From JBGPBY01 sp041481485 (lineage in GTDB: Bacteria > Acidobacteriota > Terriglobia > 20CM-2-55-15): a stretch of DNA of 6,626 nt. The position numbers and the translations under genes were made by a program. The stretch lies in NCBI GenBank assembly GCA_041481485.1, contig JBGPBY010000417.1:1-6626 (forward strand). The letters are read 5' to 3'. Below are positions 1 to 5,511 of this stretch, in pieces (the first letter of the stretch is position 1; each line of letters opens with the position of its first letter). The notes under the pieces are model-generated. The model was given only the letters and a program-made list of their open reading frames with translations. It was not told where the DNA came from and made no database searches.

Positions 1-1
1 C

Positions 2-418
2 ACAGTTCCGCACAGGCCCGACGAGTTAATCTTTAAACCCATTTTTCAAGAGGCAGCGGTCCACCTTAAGCACGCTGTTTTTTGGTCCAAAGAATGGGGA
101 CCACCTCAAAAAGACCCGGCGACCAATGCGATCACGAAATACAGATTTGAGATCGGCCATCCATCCGATCTGGTCCAAAATGGATGGTTGCGGGACTCGG
201 TGAAAGTCGGGATGACTGTATCCGTGGCTGGAATGTTGGCGAAGGACAACCCCACAATCAGAAACGCCTCAACGGTAATGCTGTCGGATGGGAAGGTTTT
301 AAGAGGAGCTGCGGATTACATGGTACCGCCGGGACACGAACGGCGGCTCAACGCCTGGATCAGAGAAATCACCTTGTCAGATGGTCGCAAGCTACCGTTC
401 AGTAAGGACCTTCCATAG
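2..418 (+). CDS. DUF6152-like secreted protein, 3' part (5' end outside window)
   Basis: The reading frame is open from the first complete codon of the window to a TAG stop at 416-418, giving 138 residues of a C-terminal part. The recognisable segment runs roughly from 71 to 310: HAVFWSKEW, then FEIGHPSDLVQNGWLRDSV, then KVGMTVSVAGMLAKD. It matches the pattern I know from DUF6152 proteins (tryptophan-rich strand, 'GW.r..lkvGd.VtV.G..akdG', then a list of named quantities). These are small periplasmic or secreted proteins of unknown function, common in Acidobacteria and Proteobacteria. The TTG at 188 is not a credible start, because the family similarity continues upstream of it. The tail (HERRLNAWIREITLSDGRKLPFSKDLP) is longer than the usual family end. 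The family assignment is from memory of the pattern and is fairly likely; the function is unknown. Confidence 0.6.
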   Translation, partial: TVPHRPDELIFKPIFQEAAVHLKHAVFWSKEWGPPQKDPATNAITKYRFEIGHPSDLVQNGWLRDSVKVGMTVSVAGMLAKDNPTIRNASTVMLSDGKVLRGAADYMVPPGHERRLNAWIREITLSDGRKLPFSKDLP

Positions 419-476
419 GAAATCAGGTTAGCCGCCTCCGGCGATGCGGGTGGAAGTCAATAGTCGCCAAACCATA

Positions 477-677
477 TTACTTCTGAAGTCTGTGAACCAG
501 AGGCAGCAAGGCAAAGGCATCAAATATCGCGTGAGCAACGAACAGCGGCCACAGTTGACGCCACCGCCAATACACAAATCCGAAAATCAACCCGACTGGG
601 AAGACGTCCCTGAACACATAGGCACCCAGACAAGCGTGCAACAGCGTTCGAAACAACGCACTTGCCACCATTTGCAA
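477..677 (-). pseudogene. CPBP (CAAX-like) intramembrane protease, C-terminal relic
   Basis: This 66-codon minus-strand frame encodes a hydrophobic segment ending in GLIFGFVYWRWRQLWPLFVAHAIFD. It resembles the last two membrane helices of CPBP-family glutamic intramembrane proteases (PF02517). The HxxxD motif of conserved motif 3 is present (HAIFD), and a FRTLLH resembles motif 2 (FxxxH) with one extra residue. The catalytic EExxxR motif and the earlier helices are absent: a TGA lies directly before the first possible codon (TTG at 675-677), with further in-frame TAA and TGA codons just upstream. An intact member would be about 200 residues or more, so this is best read as the 3' remnant of a decayed or deleted gene. 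Its neighbours, a DUF6152-like end and a TIGR03435 relic, do not explain it. I see nothing in 678-805. Confidence 0.6.
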
Positions 678-805
678 TCAGCCTTATCAATAGCCTGTGT
701 AGCAGAAGCTATTGTTAAGGATAGTGCAAATTGATGTTCCAAATCGGCGATTGCGGATTTCTAATGTTTGGAAGCTGGCGATTTCGTACGACAAAGTGTA
801 GACCC

Positions 806-1333
806 TCAGTTTGGCGAGGGCCTCTCGATGTGCTCGATGACGATGAATTCGCGCGAAGCCTTGCTCTTCTCGAGATGCAGTCCCAGTTTTTCGACCGCGT
901 TAAAGACGTTTGGCGCTTTCGGGAGACTCAGGTCCATGCCCATCTGGGCAGGTGTAATACCCCTTTTTTCCAACTCCGTAAAGAAGCTCTCGTCTATGGC
1001 AAATTCCACAACGATATTGAACAGGGGGGCGCAGGAGGTTCCAGCCGGGGGAATTGATCTAGTTTCCTGTCCGTTGGGACTGCCACTGTCGTCATCCTCA
1101 GCTTGTGTACACCGGCCGCGGCAGTTTGTTAACACGTTTGTAGCGAATGGGCGTAGTAGGACTTTGTCGCCCTGAAGCATTAGGCTGCAGGAATTGCCCT
1201 CGAAAGCCTGGGAATAGGCCGTCAGATCCCGGGTCGTCGGTATCTCGGAAACTGAGCGTGCTCCCGATTGGGTCCGCTGCCAATCTACGGGATGCGGGTT
1301 ATCAGGGACTGAGATGGACGAACTGTAAACCAC
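806..1333 (-). pseudogene. TIGR03435-family protein, degraded (C-terminus recognisable)
   Basis: The last ~70 residues (806 to about 1021) match the end of the acidobacterial TIGR03435 family. LFNIVVEFAIDES fits the 'G.fdi.lEfa.de' strand, NVFNAVEKLGLHLEKSK fits 'siftAlqeqLGLkLe..k', and REFIVIEHIERPSPN fits the near-invariant terminus 'veVLVIdHvEkPseN'. Upstream residues 1-100 of this frame have no family likeness: the N-terminal 'FEVASIKP' block, the ML..L..DRFkLk..re block and the GPKL block are all missing. A fragment resembling the expected 'L.rPVvD.TG' strand (KLPRPVYTS) appears in another minus-strand frame near 1100-1125, suggesting at least one frameshift or rearrangement. The longest open stretch starts at a GTG (1331-1333) just after an upstream TGA. 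Intact members are usually 250-300 residues and secreted; their function is unknown. This is most likely a pseudogene, although a divergent short member cannot be excluded. Confidence 0.6.
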
Positions 1334-1470
1334 CGGCGAGTTTCGTCAGCGGTCCGGGCATATTTTATTGATGGCGCAGGCCCCCTCCTTGCGGTGATGC
1401 ATTGGTCCGCGCGCTGGACTCCGCATGAAACCTCGTATACCCTTCTCCCGATCTGCAGTCCAAGCGAGCC

Positions 1471-3123
1471 ATGAAAGCACTCGTATTGCTTCTAATGCAA
1501 TTCGCGATTCTCCAGGCGCCGTCGCCCGTGCAACCGTTCGATTCCGTGCAAGGACTCGTCGTTACTCTCAATGGCACGCCCATACCGAACGCCAAAGTCA
1601 CAGCGACACCGGATGGAACAAGCCAGCCCGGATCGCTCGCGATTGTTACCCGATCCGATAAAAATGGCGCTTACCGATTTGAAAGTCTGGCGCCTGGCAA
1701 TTACGTTGTAACTGCGGAGATCGACGGGCAAAAAGGAACGTCTATCCGAGCGGTGCTGGCAGGGAAGACGACTTTTTTCGACGACTTCGTTGCTGTAGTC
1801 CGTCAGGAGCCCAATACGACCGTTGTCATCACAGATGGGCCAGCCAAGGATGTAGCGCGTTCGTCCATCAATCCGCAGTTGGCCGGACCAGCCCAGGTGG
1901 CGATTCCAGGTCCACCTGAGAATTTCGACCTTGTCATCCTTCCATTCGCCGTCAACGTCAGCGGCCACCTTGCGGTCATGCCGCGCAGGAGCACGACTTC
2001 GCCAATGAGGGTCACGCTGTCGGGACCCAATCTCAGCATGACAGAAAATATCGAGGTTCAATCGGACGGATCATTCACGTTTCGTGCCGTCCCGCCCGGA
2101 ACCTATACGCTTCGATTGGAGCCCAACATGGGGATCCCTAAGTTGGACATCAGAGTGGCGAACCGGAACATCACAGATATCGAATTCGGCGACCGCACCT
2201 TCGGTTTCCGCGTGGAGGGCCACCTGCCTCCTCTCGATCGTCTGGCACCATCGGCTCAGCGGGCTCAATGGGTATATCTGCTCGGGCAGGACACCGTGGC
2301 GGTGCAGGAATCCGGCCGAATGAAGGGTCTTTTGATATCTTCGGTTCTCGATTTGGCAAAATCTCCAGCCGCGCCCCAATTGTTGGCTACGAATGAATCG
2401 AACGAACAGATCGAGGTGCCGTTTTCTCCAGTCGGCGCAGACAGAGAGTTTGAATTTCTGACCATCCCGCCGGGATCGTACGTCCTGAGAGTGTTCCAGG
2501 ACTCGGGACTTGCCAATACGCCAATCGTCGTCAAAGAATCCGATGTGTCCGGTATCGAAGCCGGAGTTGGCTTTCGAGTGCGAGGCGAAGTGGTTCCCAC
2601 AAACTTTGGAACGCGACCTCCGGGTCTCATTCGTCTGACAGCGGTCGCGCCCAACGGGCCCGCGGTGTCGGCAGAAATCAATGAGTATGGCGCTTTCGAA
2701 TTGGCAAGTGTCGGACCGGGGCAATATCACGTCTTGATCGACGGTAAGTTTCAGTCCAAGCCATCTCTGATAACGGTAGACTCGAACGACACCATCATTC
2801 GATTGGAAGCACCCTATAGTTCATGGATTCGCGGCCACATCACGTTTACTGGCGGGAATCCGCCGCCGGAGGCCGTTGCCGCAATTCACGTGGCGATGAC
2901 CAACGGCAATGTATCGACGGTCAATACCGACGGTTCATTCCGTTTACCGTCGAATGACGGCGAATATGATTTCTCCGCATTGGACCTTCCCGAAGGTTAC
3001 GTCGTGCAGTCCGCAACCTACGGCACGGATAACATCATGGACTCTCCCGTCAAAGTGGATGCATCGGTTTCAGCGCGGGAGATTCTGCTGACTGTGGAGT
3101 ACCGGCCGGGTGCGCCGAAGTAG
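1471..3123 (+). CDS. Secreted carboxypeptidase-regulatory-like multi-domain protein
   Basis: This is a 550-residue protein with an N-terminal hydrophobic stretch typical of a signal peptide (MKALVLLLMQFAILQA), so it is probably exported. The rest is a series of beta-sandwich repeats of the carboxypeptidase regulatory-like/CnaB type. The hallmark turn 'G.F.F..v.PG.Y.l' occurs at residues 66-80 (GAYRFESLAPGNYVV), 200-214 (GSFTFRAVPPGTYTL), 324-338 (EFEFLTIPPGSYVL) and 407-421 (GAFELASVGPGQYHV), with a degenerate fifth copy near 488-502. Strand starts such as VSGHL (163), VRGEV (370) and IRGHI (453) mark domain beginnings. No catalytic motif, C-terminal membrane anchor or TonB plug/barrel is present, so a structural, carbohydrate- or surface-binding role is plausible but unproven. 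No clear Shine-Dalgarno precedes the ATG; the start was chosen because the signal peptide begins there. The protein ends naturally at a TAG. Confidence 0.85.
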   Translation: MKALVLLLMQFAILQAPSPVQPFDSVQGLVVTLNGTPIPNAKVTATPDGTSQPGSLAIVTRSDKNGAYRFESLAPGNYVVTAEIDGQKGTSIRAVLAGKTTFFDDFVAVVRQEPNTTVVITDGPAKDVARSSINPQLAGPAQVAIPGPPENFDLVILPFAVNVSGHLAVMPRRSTTSPMRVTLSGPNLSMTENIEVQSDGSFTFRAVPPGTYTLRLEPNMGIPKLDIRVANRNITDIEFGDRTFGFRVEGHLPPLDRLAPSAQRAQWVYLLGQDTVAVQESGRMKGLLISSVLDLAKSPAAPQLLATNESNEQIEVPFSPVGADREFEFLTIPPGSYVLRVFQDSGLANTPIVVKESDVSGIEAGVGFRVRGEVVPTNFGTRPPGLIRLTAVAPNGPAVSAEINEYGAFELASVGPGQYHVLIDGKFQSKPSLITVDSNDTIIRLEAPYSSWIRGHITFTGGNPPPEAVAAIHVAMTNGNVSTVNTDGSFRLPSNDGEYDFSALDLPEGYVVQSATYGTDNIMDSPVKVDASVSAREILLTVEYRPGAPK

Positions 3124-3132
3124 ATTCCTACG

Positions 3133-3240
3133 ATGAAGAGAATACCTTTACTGTTCGCGGCGCTGGCGATGCTACGTGCGAATCGGACTCTATCACCGCC
3201 GGTACCATTCCGATATAACACGAGTACTGGGATGTTTTAA
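3133..3240 (+). CDS. Possible 35-residue ORF with signal-peptide-like start
   Basis: Nine bases after the stop of the multi-repeat protein, an ATG opens a 35-codon frame whose first half (MKRIPLLFAALAM) is positively charged and then hydrophobic, like a signal peptide. The remainder (LRANRTLSPPVPFRYNTSTGMF) has no family likeness, and no good Shine-Dalgarno is visible. It could be the 5' stub of a secreted protein truncated by decay, a very small translationally coupled peptide, or chance. It is listed because of its spacing and N-terminal character; confidence that it is a real gene is low. From 3241 to 3413 I see no gene or strong structure. Confidence 0.2.
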   Translation: MKRIPLLFAALAMLRANRTLSPPVPFRYNTSTGMF

Positions 3241-3413
3241 GAGCTCTGGCATGGGTACGCCCATTGCGCGCGAGAAACTGGCCAGTCTTTACCGATCGTG
3301 AATTCAAGTGGCCGTATTGTCGGTATGTCGGACAAGTGAATTTGATCGTCCGGCTTTCATTTCATCGCTTGAATGATTTGCGCTTCCGCCATTCTTGCAG
3401 CCATTTAAGGTTC

Positions 3414-3443
3414 TTGACCTTGCGCGGAATGCCGCCCTACTAT
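3414..3443 (+). promoter_or_regulatory. Sigma-70-like promoter for the DUF433/DUF5615 pair (leaderless)
   Basis: A -35-like TTGACC at 3414-3419 and a -10-like TACTAT at 3438-3443 are separated by 18 bases. Transcription would begin about seven bases beyond the -10, at roughly 3450-3452, which coincides with the ATG at 3452. This agrees with the absence of a Shine-Dalgarno before that ATG. It is a prediction from motif match only. Confidence 0.45.
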
Positions 3444-3451
3444 CCGTTCAA

Positions 3452-3673
3452 ATGGATTACAAATCGCGAATAACACTTGAGCCCGGCAAAAGAAGCGGCA
3501 AACCGTGTATCCGCGGCATGCGGATTACGGTGCATGACGTGTTGAGCTATTTGGCCGCAGGCATGACTCAGGAACAAATCCTTGCGGATTTCCCATACTT
3601 GGAAAGGGAGGATATTCTCGCCTGCCTTGCCTACGCGGCGGACAGTGAAAAACATTCGATGCTCGCGCGCTGA
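3452..3673 (+). CDS. DUF433 (PF04255) antitoxin-like protein
   Basis: This 73-residue protein has the complete DUF433 pattern: ITLEPGKRSGKPCIRGMRITV at residues 7-27, a helix VHDVLSYLAAG (27-37), MTQEQILADFPYL (38-50) and EDILACLAYAA (53-63). Proteins of this family carry a winged-helix/HTH-like fold and are usually encoded directly before a DUF5615 PIN-like protein as a type II antitoxin-like partner. That arrangement is seen here, with the stop TGA overlapping the next ATG (TGATG at 3671-3675). A longer frame could start at TTG 3395, but the first 19 residues have no family support, so ATG 3452 is preferred. No Shine-Dalgarno precedes it; a promoter immediately upstream suggests a leaderless message. 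The gene itself looks intact, while its partner is broken. Antitoxin activity and autoregulation are inferred from the family. Confidence 0.88.
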   Translation: MDYKSRITLEPGKRSGKPCIRGMRITVHDVLSYLAAGMTQEQILADFPYLEREDILACLAYAADSEKHSMLAR

Positions 3674-4000
3674 TGAAGCTCGTGTTCGACCAAAACCTTT
3701 CTCCCGCGCTGGTCAAGCGACTCGCCGATCTGCTTCCAGAATGTAGCCATACTGAGCTTGTAAGCCTGGCCCAAACCGACGATCGTTCGATTTGGCAGGG
3801 GAGTTGTTCTTGTGTCCAAGGACAACGACTTTGGTTTTCTGGCGGCTGAACGAGGATCACCGCCGAAAGTAATCTGGATACGATTGGGCAACTCCACGAC
3901 CGACGAAGTAGAGATGACATTCCGCCGTGACATTCATGTCATCCGTGCTTTCGGAGAAGATTCCGAGGTAACCTTGCTGATTGTTCTACCGTCGCAGTGA
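3673..4000 (+). pseudogene. DUF5615 PIN-like toxin, frame disrupted by apparent ~17-base deletion
   Basis: The ATG at 3673 overlaps the DUF433 stop. The frame begins MKLVFDQNLSPALVKRLADL and continues to TDDRSIW, the typical N-terminal half of DUF5615 PIN-like proteins, including the acidic D6/N8 start. Just after IW (tgg at 3793-3795) the frame goes wrong and stops at 3847-3849, after 58 codons. The rest of the family sequence is in another frame from about 3803: VVLVSKDNDF, SPPKVIWIRLGNSTTDEV and VIRAFGEDSE, ending with TGA at 3998-4000. Family members normally have about eight residues between IW and the V-x-V-SKD strand (W-EYARENGF-type helix end). Here only seven bases remain, so roughly 17 bases appear to be missing. 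Corrected, the protein would be about 115 residues, the normal length. A pseudogene is most likely; an assembly error is the alternative. Confidence 0.82.
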
Positions 4001-4008
4001 TTCTCTTT

Positions 4009-4031
4009 CAACCCTCAAGTTGTGAAGGTTG
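4009..4031. other. Imperfect hairpin downstream of the toxin remnant
   Basis: CAACC-C-TCA pairs with TGA-A-GGTTG with one internal mismatch and a five-base loop, nine bases after the toxin-remnant stop. Neither strand has a following T-tract, so it is not a convincing intrinsic terminator, though it could slow or protect the 3' end of the transcript. Confidence 0.25.
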
Positions 4032-4115
4032 CAGGCCAGTTGGCGTACAGTCGGCCAACCGTAAACGTGTTCGGCTCAAGAATAGGTTGGCGGATCTATG
4101 AAACCGTGAACCCAG

Positions 4116-4157
4116 GAACTGCAGCCGCTAATGTGGCTGGAAACGCAACTGCTCCTG
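4116..4157 (+). repeat. Partial third copy of the palindromic repeat
   Basis: These 42 bases match 5336-5377 at 36 positions without gaps (counted by eye). The core hairpin is present as CAGCCGC-TAAT-GTGGCTG (4122-4139), a seven-pair stem with one G-T wobble and a TAA-type tetraloop. Like the full left copy, it is followed by an ACTGCTCCTG motif (4148-4157), so the repeated unit extends past the GGCTGGGAA border in this orientation. The larger upstream hairpin of the full copies is not recognisable here. It lies just upstream of the MBL-gene promoter. Confidence 0.7.
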
Positions 4158-4172
4158 TGAACACCAATTCTT

Positions 4173-4201
4173 TTGCAGCAGGCGGCAACTCCCCATAGAA
4201 T
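4173..4201 (+). promoter_or_regulatory. Sigma-70-like promoter for the MBL-fold gene
   Basis: TTGCAG at 4173-4178 and TAGAAT at 4196-4201 are separated by 17 bases, the optimal spacing. Transcription would start near 4208, giving a leader of about 32 bases that contains the AGGAGG site at 4231. This suggests the gene is transcribed on its own rather than with the upstream toxin-antitoxin remnant. It is a motif-based prediction. Confidence 0.45.
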
Positions 4202-4230
4202 GCCCAGTGAATATCGAGTTTGAACTATTG

Positions 4231-4236
4231 AGGAGG
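4231..4236 (+). promoter_or_regulatory. Strong Shine-Dalgarno site of the MBL-fold gene
   Basis: A perfect AGGAGG ends four bases before the ATG at 4241. It fixes this start against alternatives and is the strongest ribosome-binding site in the window, suggesting this gene is translated more efficiently than its neighbours. Confidence 0.75.
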
Positions 4237-4240
4237 AATC

Positions 4241-5218
4241 ATGATTCGAAAATCAATGCTCCCAACTGCATTACTGGCCGTGCTCTTCATGTTTACGGCT
4301 ACATCGACCCAGGCGCAGCAGGGACCTCCTGCCGGAGGAGGCGGTGGGCGCGGGGGTGGCGCAGCTGGTGGACAGGGCGGCGGAGCTGCACGCGGAGCGG
4401 GCGGACGTGGCGGTGGTGCGCCGGCGACCACGATGATCAAGCCGGGACTCTTTATGATTTCCGGCATCGGACAGGGTGCAACCGTAGTCGTGAGAGTCAC
4501 CGATGACGGTTTGGTTCTCGCGAATACCGGCCCCTTGGGAGACGCGAATAACACGGCGCTCATGGACCAGATCAAAACCATTTCCGACAAGCCGATCAAA
4601 TACGCCGTCGTCGGCGATGTTCATCAGGATAAAAGTGGCGGTACCGGATTTCTTATCAAGAATGGAGTTCAGGTCATCGGTCACGTGAATGAAAAGGAAG
4701 GCTTGAAGACCTATACGAATGCCGCCGGTACACCAGAAGCGCCAAACGTGACGTTCGACAAAGACTATTCGATCAAGCTGGGAAATAAGGAAGTCGCTCA
4801 CGTGTATTACTTCGGTAAAGCATCCACCAACGGAGATGCATTCGTATATTTTCCCGATCTCAAAGTCGTCACCATGGGCGACGTGTTTCAAAACGGCATG
4901 AACTGCGACTACGCACAGGGCGGCAGCATGATCGAGTGGCCGAAGACGCTGGAAGCGGTCATGAAGCTCGATATCGATACGGTGATACCGAACCGCGGTA
5001 ATCCTGGAACCAAAGCCGATCTCCAACCGGCACACGACCGCATCGCGAAAATCGATGCAGTCGCCATCGATCTGGTCAAGAAGGGAACTCCGAAGGACAT
5101 GCTCCTGGCGCAGATCAATGCAGCGGATGCCACCCTGATGGTCAACGCATTCCTGAACATGAATGCCCAGCAACGGCTGGATGCCTTTTACGAAGAGGTT
5201 TCGAAAGCGGCGAAGTAA
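4241..5218 (+). CDS. Secreted metallo-beta-lactamase-fold protein with degenerate metal site
   Basis: This 325-residue protein starts with a clear signal peptide (hydrophobic core ALLAVLFMF, likely cleavage after TQA near residue 25). A Gly/Arg/Ala low-complexity linker follows (about 31-62), then a full MBL fold (about 65-262) and a short helical tail. The fold is recognised from landmarks: VVVRVTDDGLVLANTG (82-97), KYAVVGDVHQDKSGGTGFL (120-138), VIGHVN (145-150), YFGKASTNGDAFVYFP (190-205), VVTMGDVFQNGM (209-220) and DTVIPNRGN (246-254). The usual HxHxDH is here D126-V-H128-Q-D130-K131, the third-motif His is S195, and the last-motif His is R252. Only H128, D130 and D214 of the seven usual ligands remain. 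Hydrolase activity is therefore doubtful, and a binding or scaffold role is more likely. It has its own promoter and a strong ribosome-binding site, with no clear operon partner. Confidence 0.85.
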   Translation: MIRKSMLPTALLAVLFMFTATSTQAQQGPPAGGGGGRGGGAAGGQGGGAARGAGGRGGGAPATTMIKPGLFMISGIGQGATVVVRVTDDGLVLANTGPLGDANNTALMDQIKTISDKPIKYAVVGDVHQDKSGGTGFLIKNGVQVIGHVNEKEGLKTYTNAAGTPEAPNVTFDKDYSIKLGNKEVAHVYYFGKASTNGDAFVYFPDLKVVTMGDVFQNGMNCDYAQGGSMIEWPKTLEAVMKLDIDTVIPNRGNPGTKADLQPAHDRIAKIDAVAIDLVKKGTPKDMLLAQINAADATLMVNAFLNMNAQQRLDAFYEEVSKAAK

Positions 5219-5242
5219 AAGGTACACATTGGGGCTGTCGCT

Positions 5243-5362
5243 TTCCCAGCCATTCAGATTTATAGATCTGTCGTACCTACGGCACTCTGTTTGGTGTTGC
5301 GATTCTTTACCCCCGGCTCACGCCGGGGGCTAATGAACTGCCGCCGCTAACGCGGCTGGGAA
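5243..5362 (+). repeat. Palindromic repeat, left copy
   Basis: This 120-base unit is bounded by TTCCCAGCC (5243-5251) and its reverse complement GGCTGGGAA (5354-5362). Inside, in order, are a short hairpin specific to this copy (CAGAT/ATCTG, 5255-5270), a 25-base conserved block (5268-5292), a perfect hairpin CCCCCGGC-TCAC-GCCGGGGG (5310-5329), the linker CTAATGAACTG, and a second hairpin GCCGC-TAAC-GCGGC (5343-5356). The inverted copy at 5402-5507 shares these parts. No T-tract follows either hairpin, so this is not a standard intrinsic terminator, but it sits 24 bases after the MBL gene stop and may act on transcript 3' ends. Confidence 0.85.
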
Positions 5363-5401
5363 CTCCACTGCTCCTGCGGTCCATAAGAAGAAGGGATCTC
5401 A

Positions 5402-5507
5402 TTCCCAGCCGCGTTAGCGGCGACAGTTCGCTAGCCACCGGCGTCAGCCGGTGGTATGGCACGCCACGAGAAACAGAGTGCCGTAGGCACGACAGACCGG
5501 CTGGGAA
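5402..5507 (-). repeat. Palindromic repeat, right copy (inverted)
   Basis: This 106-base unit is the reverse complement of the left copy, 14 bases shorter because it lacks the small extra hairpin near the outer border. Its borders are TTCCCAGCC (5402-5410) and GGCTGGGAA (5499-5507). The conserved block 5471-5495 matches the left copy at 24 of 25 positions. The large hairpin is CCACCGGC-GTCA-GCCGGTGG (5435-5454) and the small one GCCGC-GTTA-GCGGC (5408-5421). Relative to the left copy, a C-G pair of the large stem has become A-T, keeping the stem perfect. The outer border ends only four bases before the stop codon of the ABC permease (5512-5514). The 39-base spacer between copies (5363-5401) has no gene. 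Confidence 0.85.
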
Positions 5508-5511
5508 CGAA

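Noticed and set aside
2071..2730. 219-codon minus-strand frame inside the repeat protein gene
   Set aside because: Low-complexity, Arg/Ser/Cys-rich product with no domain; shadow of the plus-strand gene.
3790..3814. Programmed ribosomal frameshift restoring the DUF5615 toxin
   Set aside because: A GGGG run is present, but shifting frame would still leave about six conserved-spacing residues missing, so a deletion explains the data better.
4271..5227. 318-codon minus-strand frame antisense to the MBL gene
   Set aside because: Its sequence has no family likeness, and the plus-strand MBL protein fully explains the region; it is a mirror frame.
5310..5329. Rho-independent terminator
   Set aside because: The stem is strong but is followed by CTAATGAACTG rather than a T-run; the opposite strand also lacks one.
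5243..5507. CRISPR array
   Set aside because: The repeats are inverted rather than direct, only two full copies exist, and there are no regular unique spacers or cas genes.
5243..5507. Insertion sequence or complete transposon
   Set aside because: The borders are inverted repeats, but there is no transposase frame and no target-site duplication is visible at the outer edges; kept as a repeat element only.
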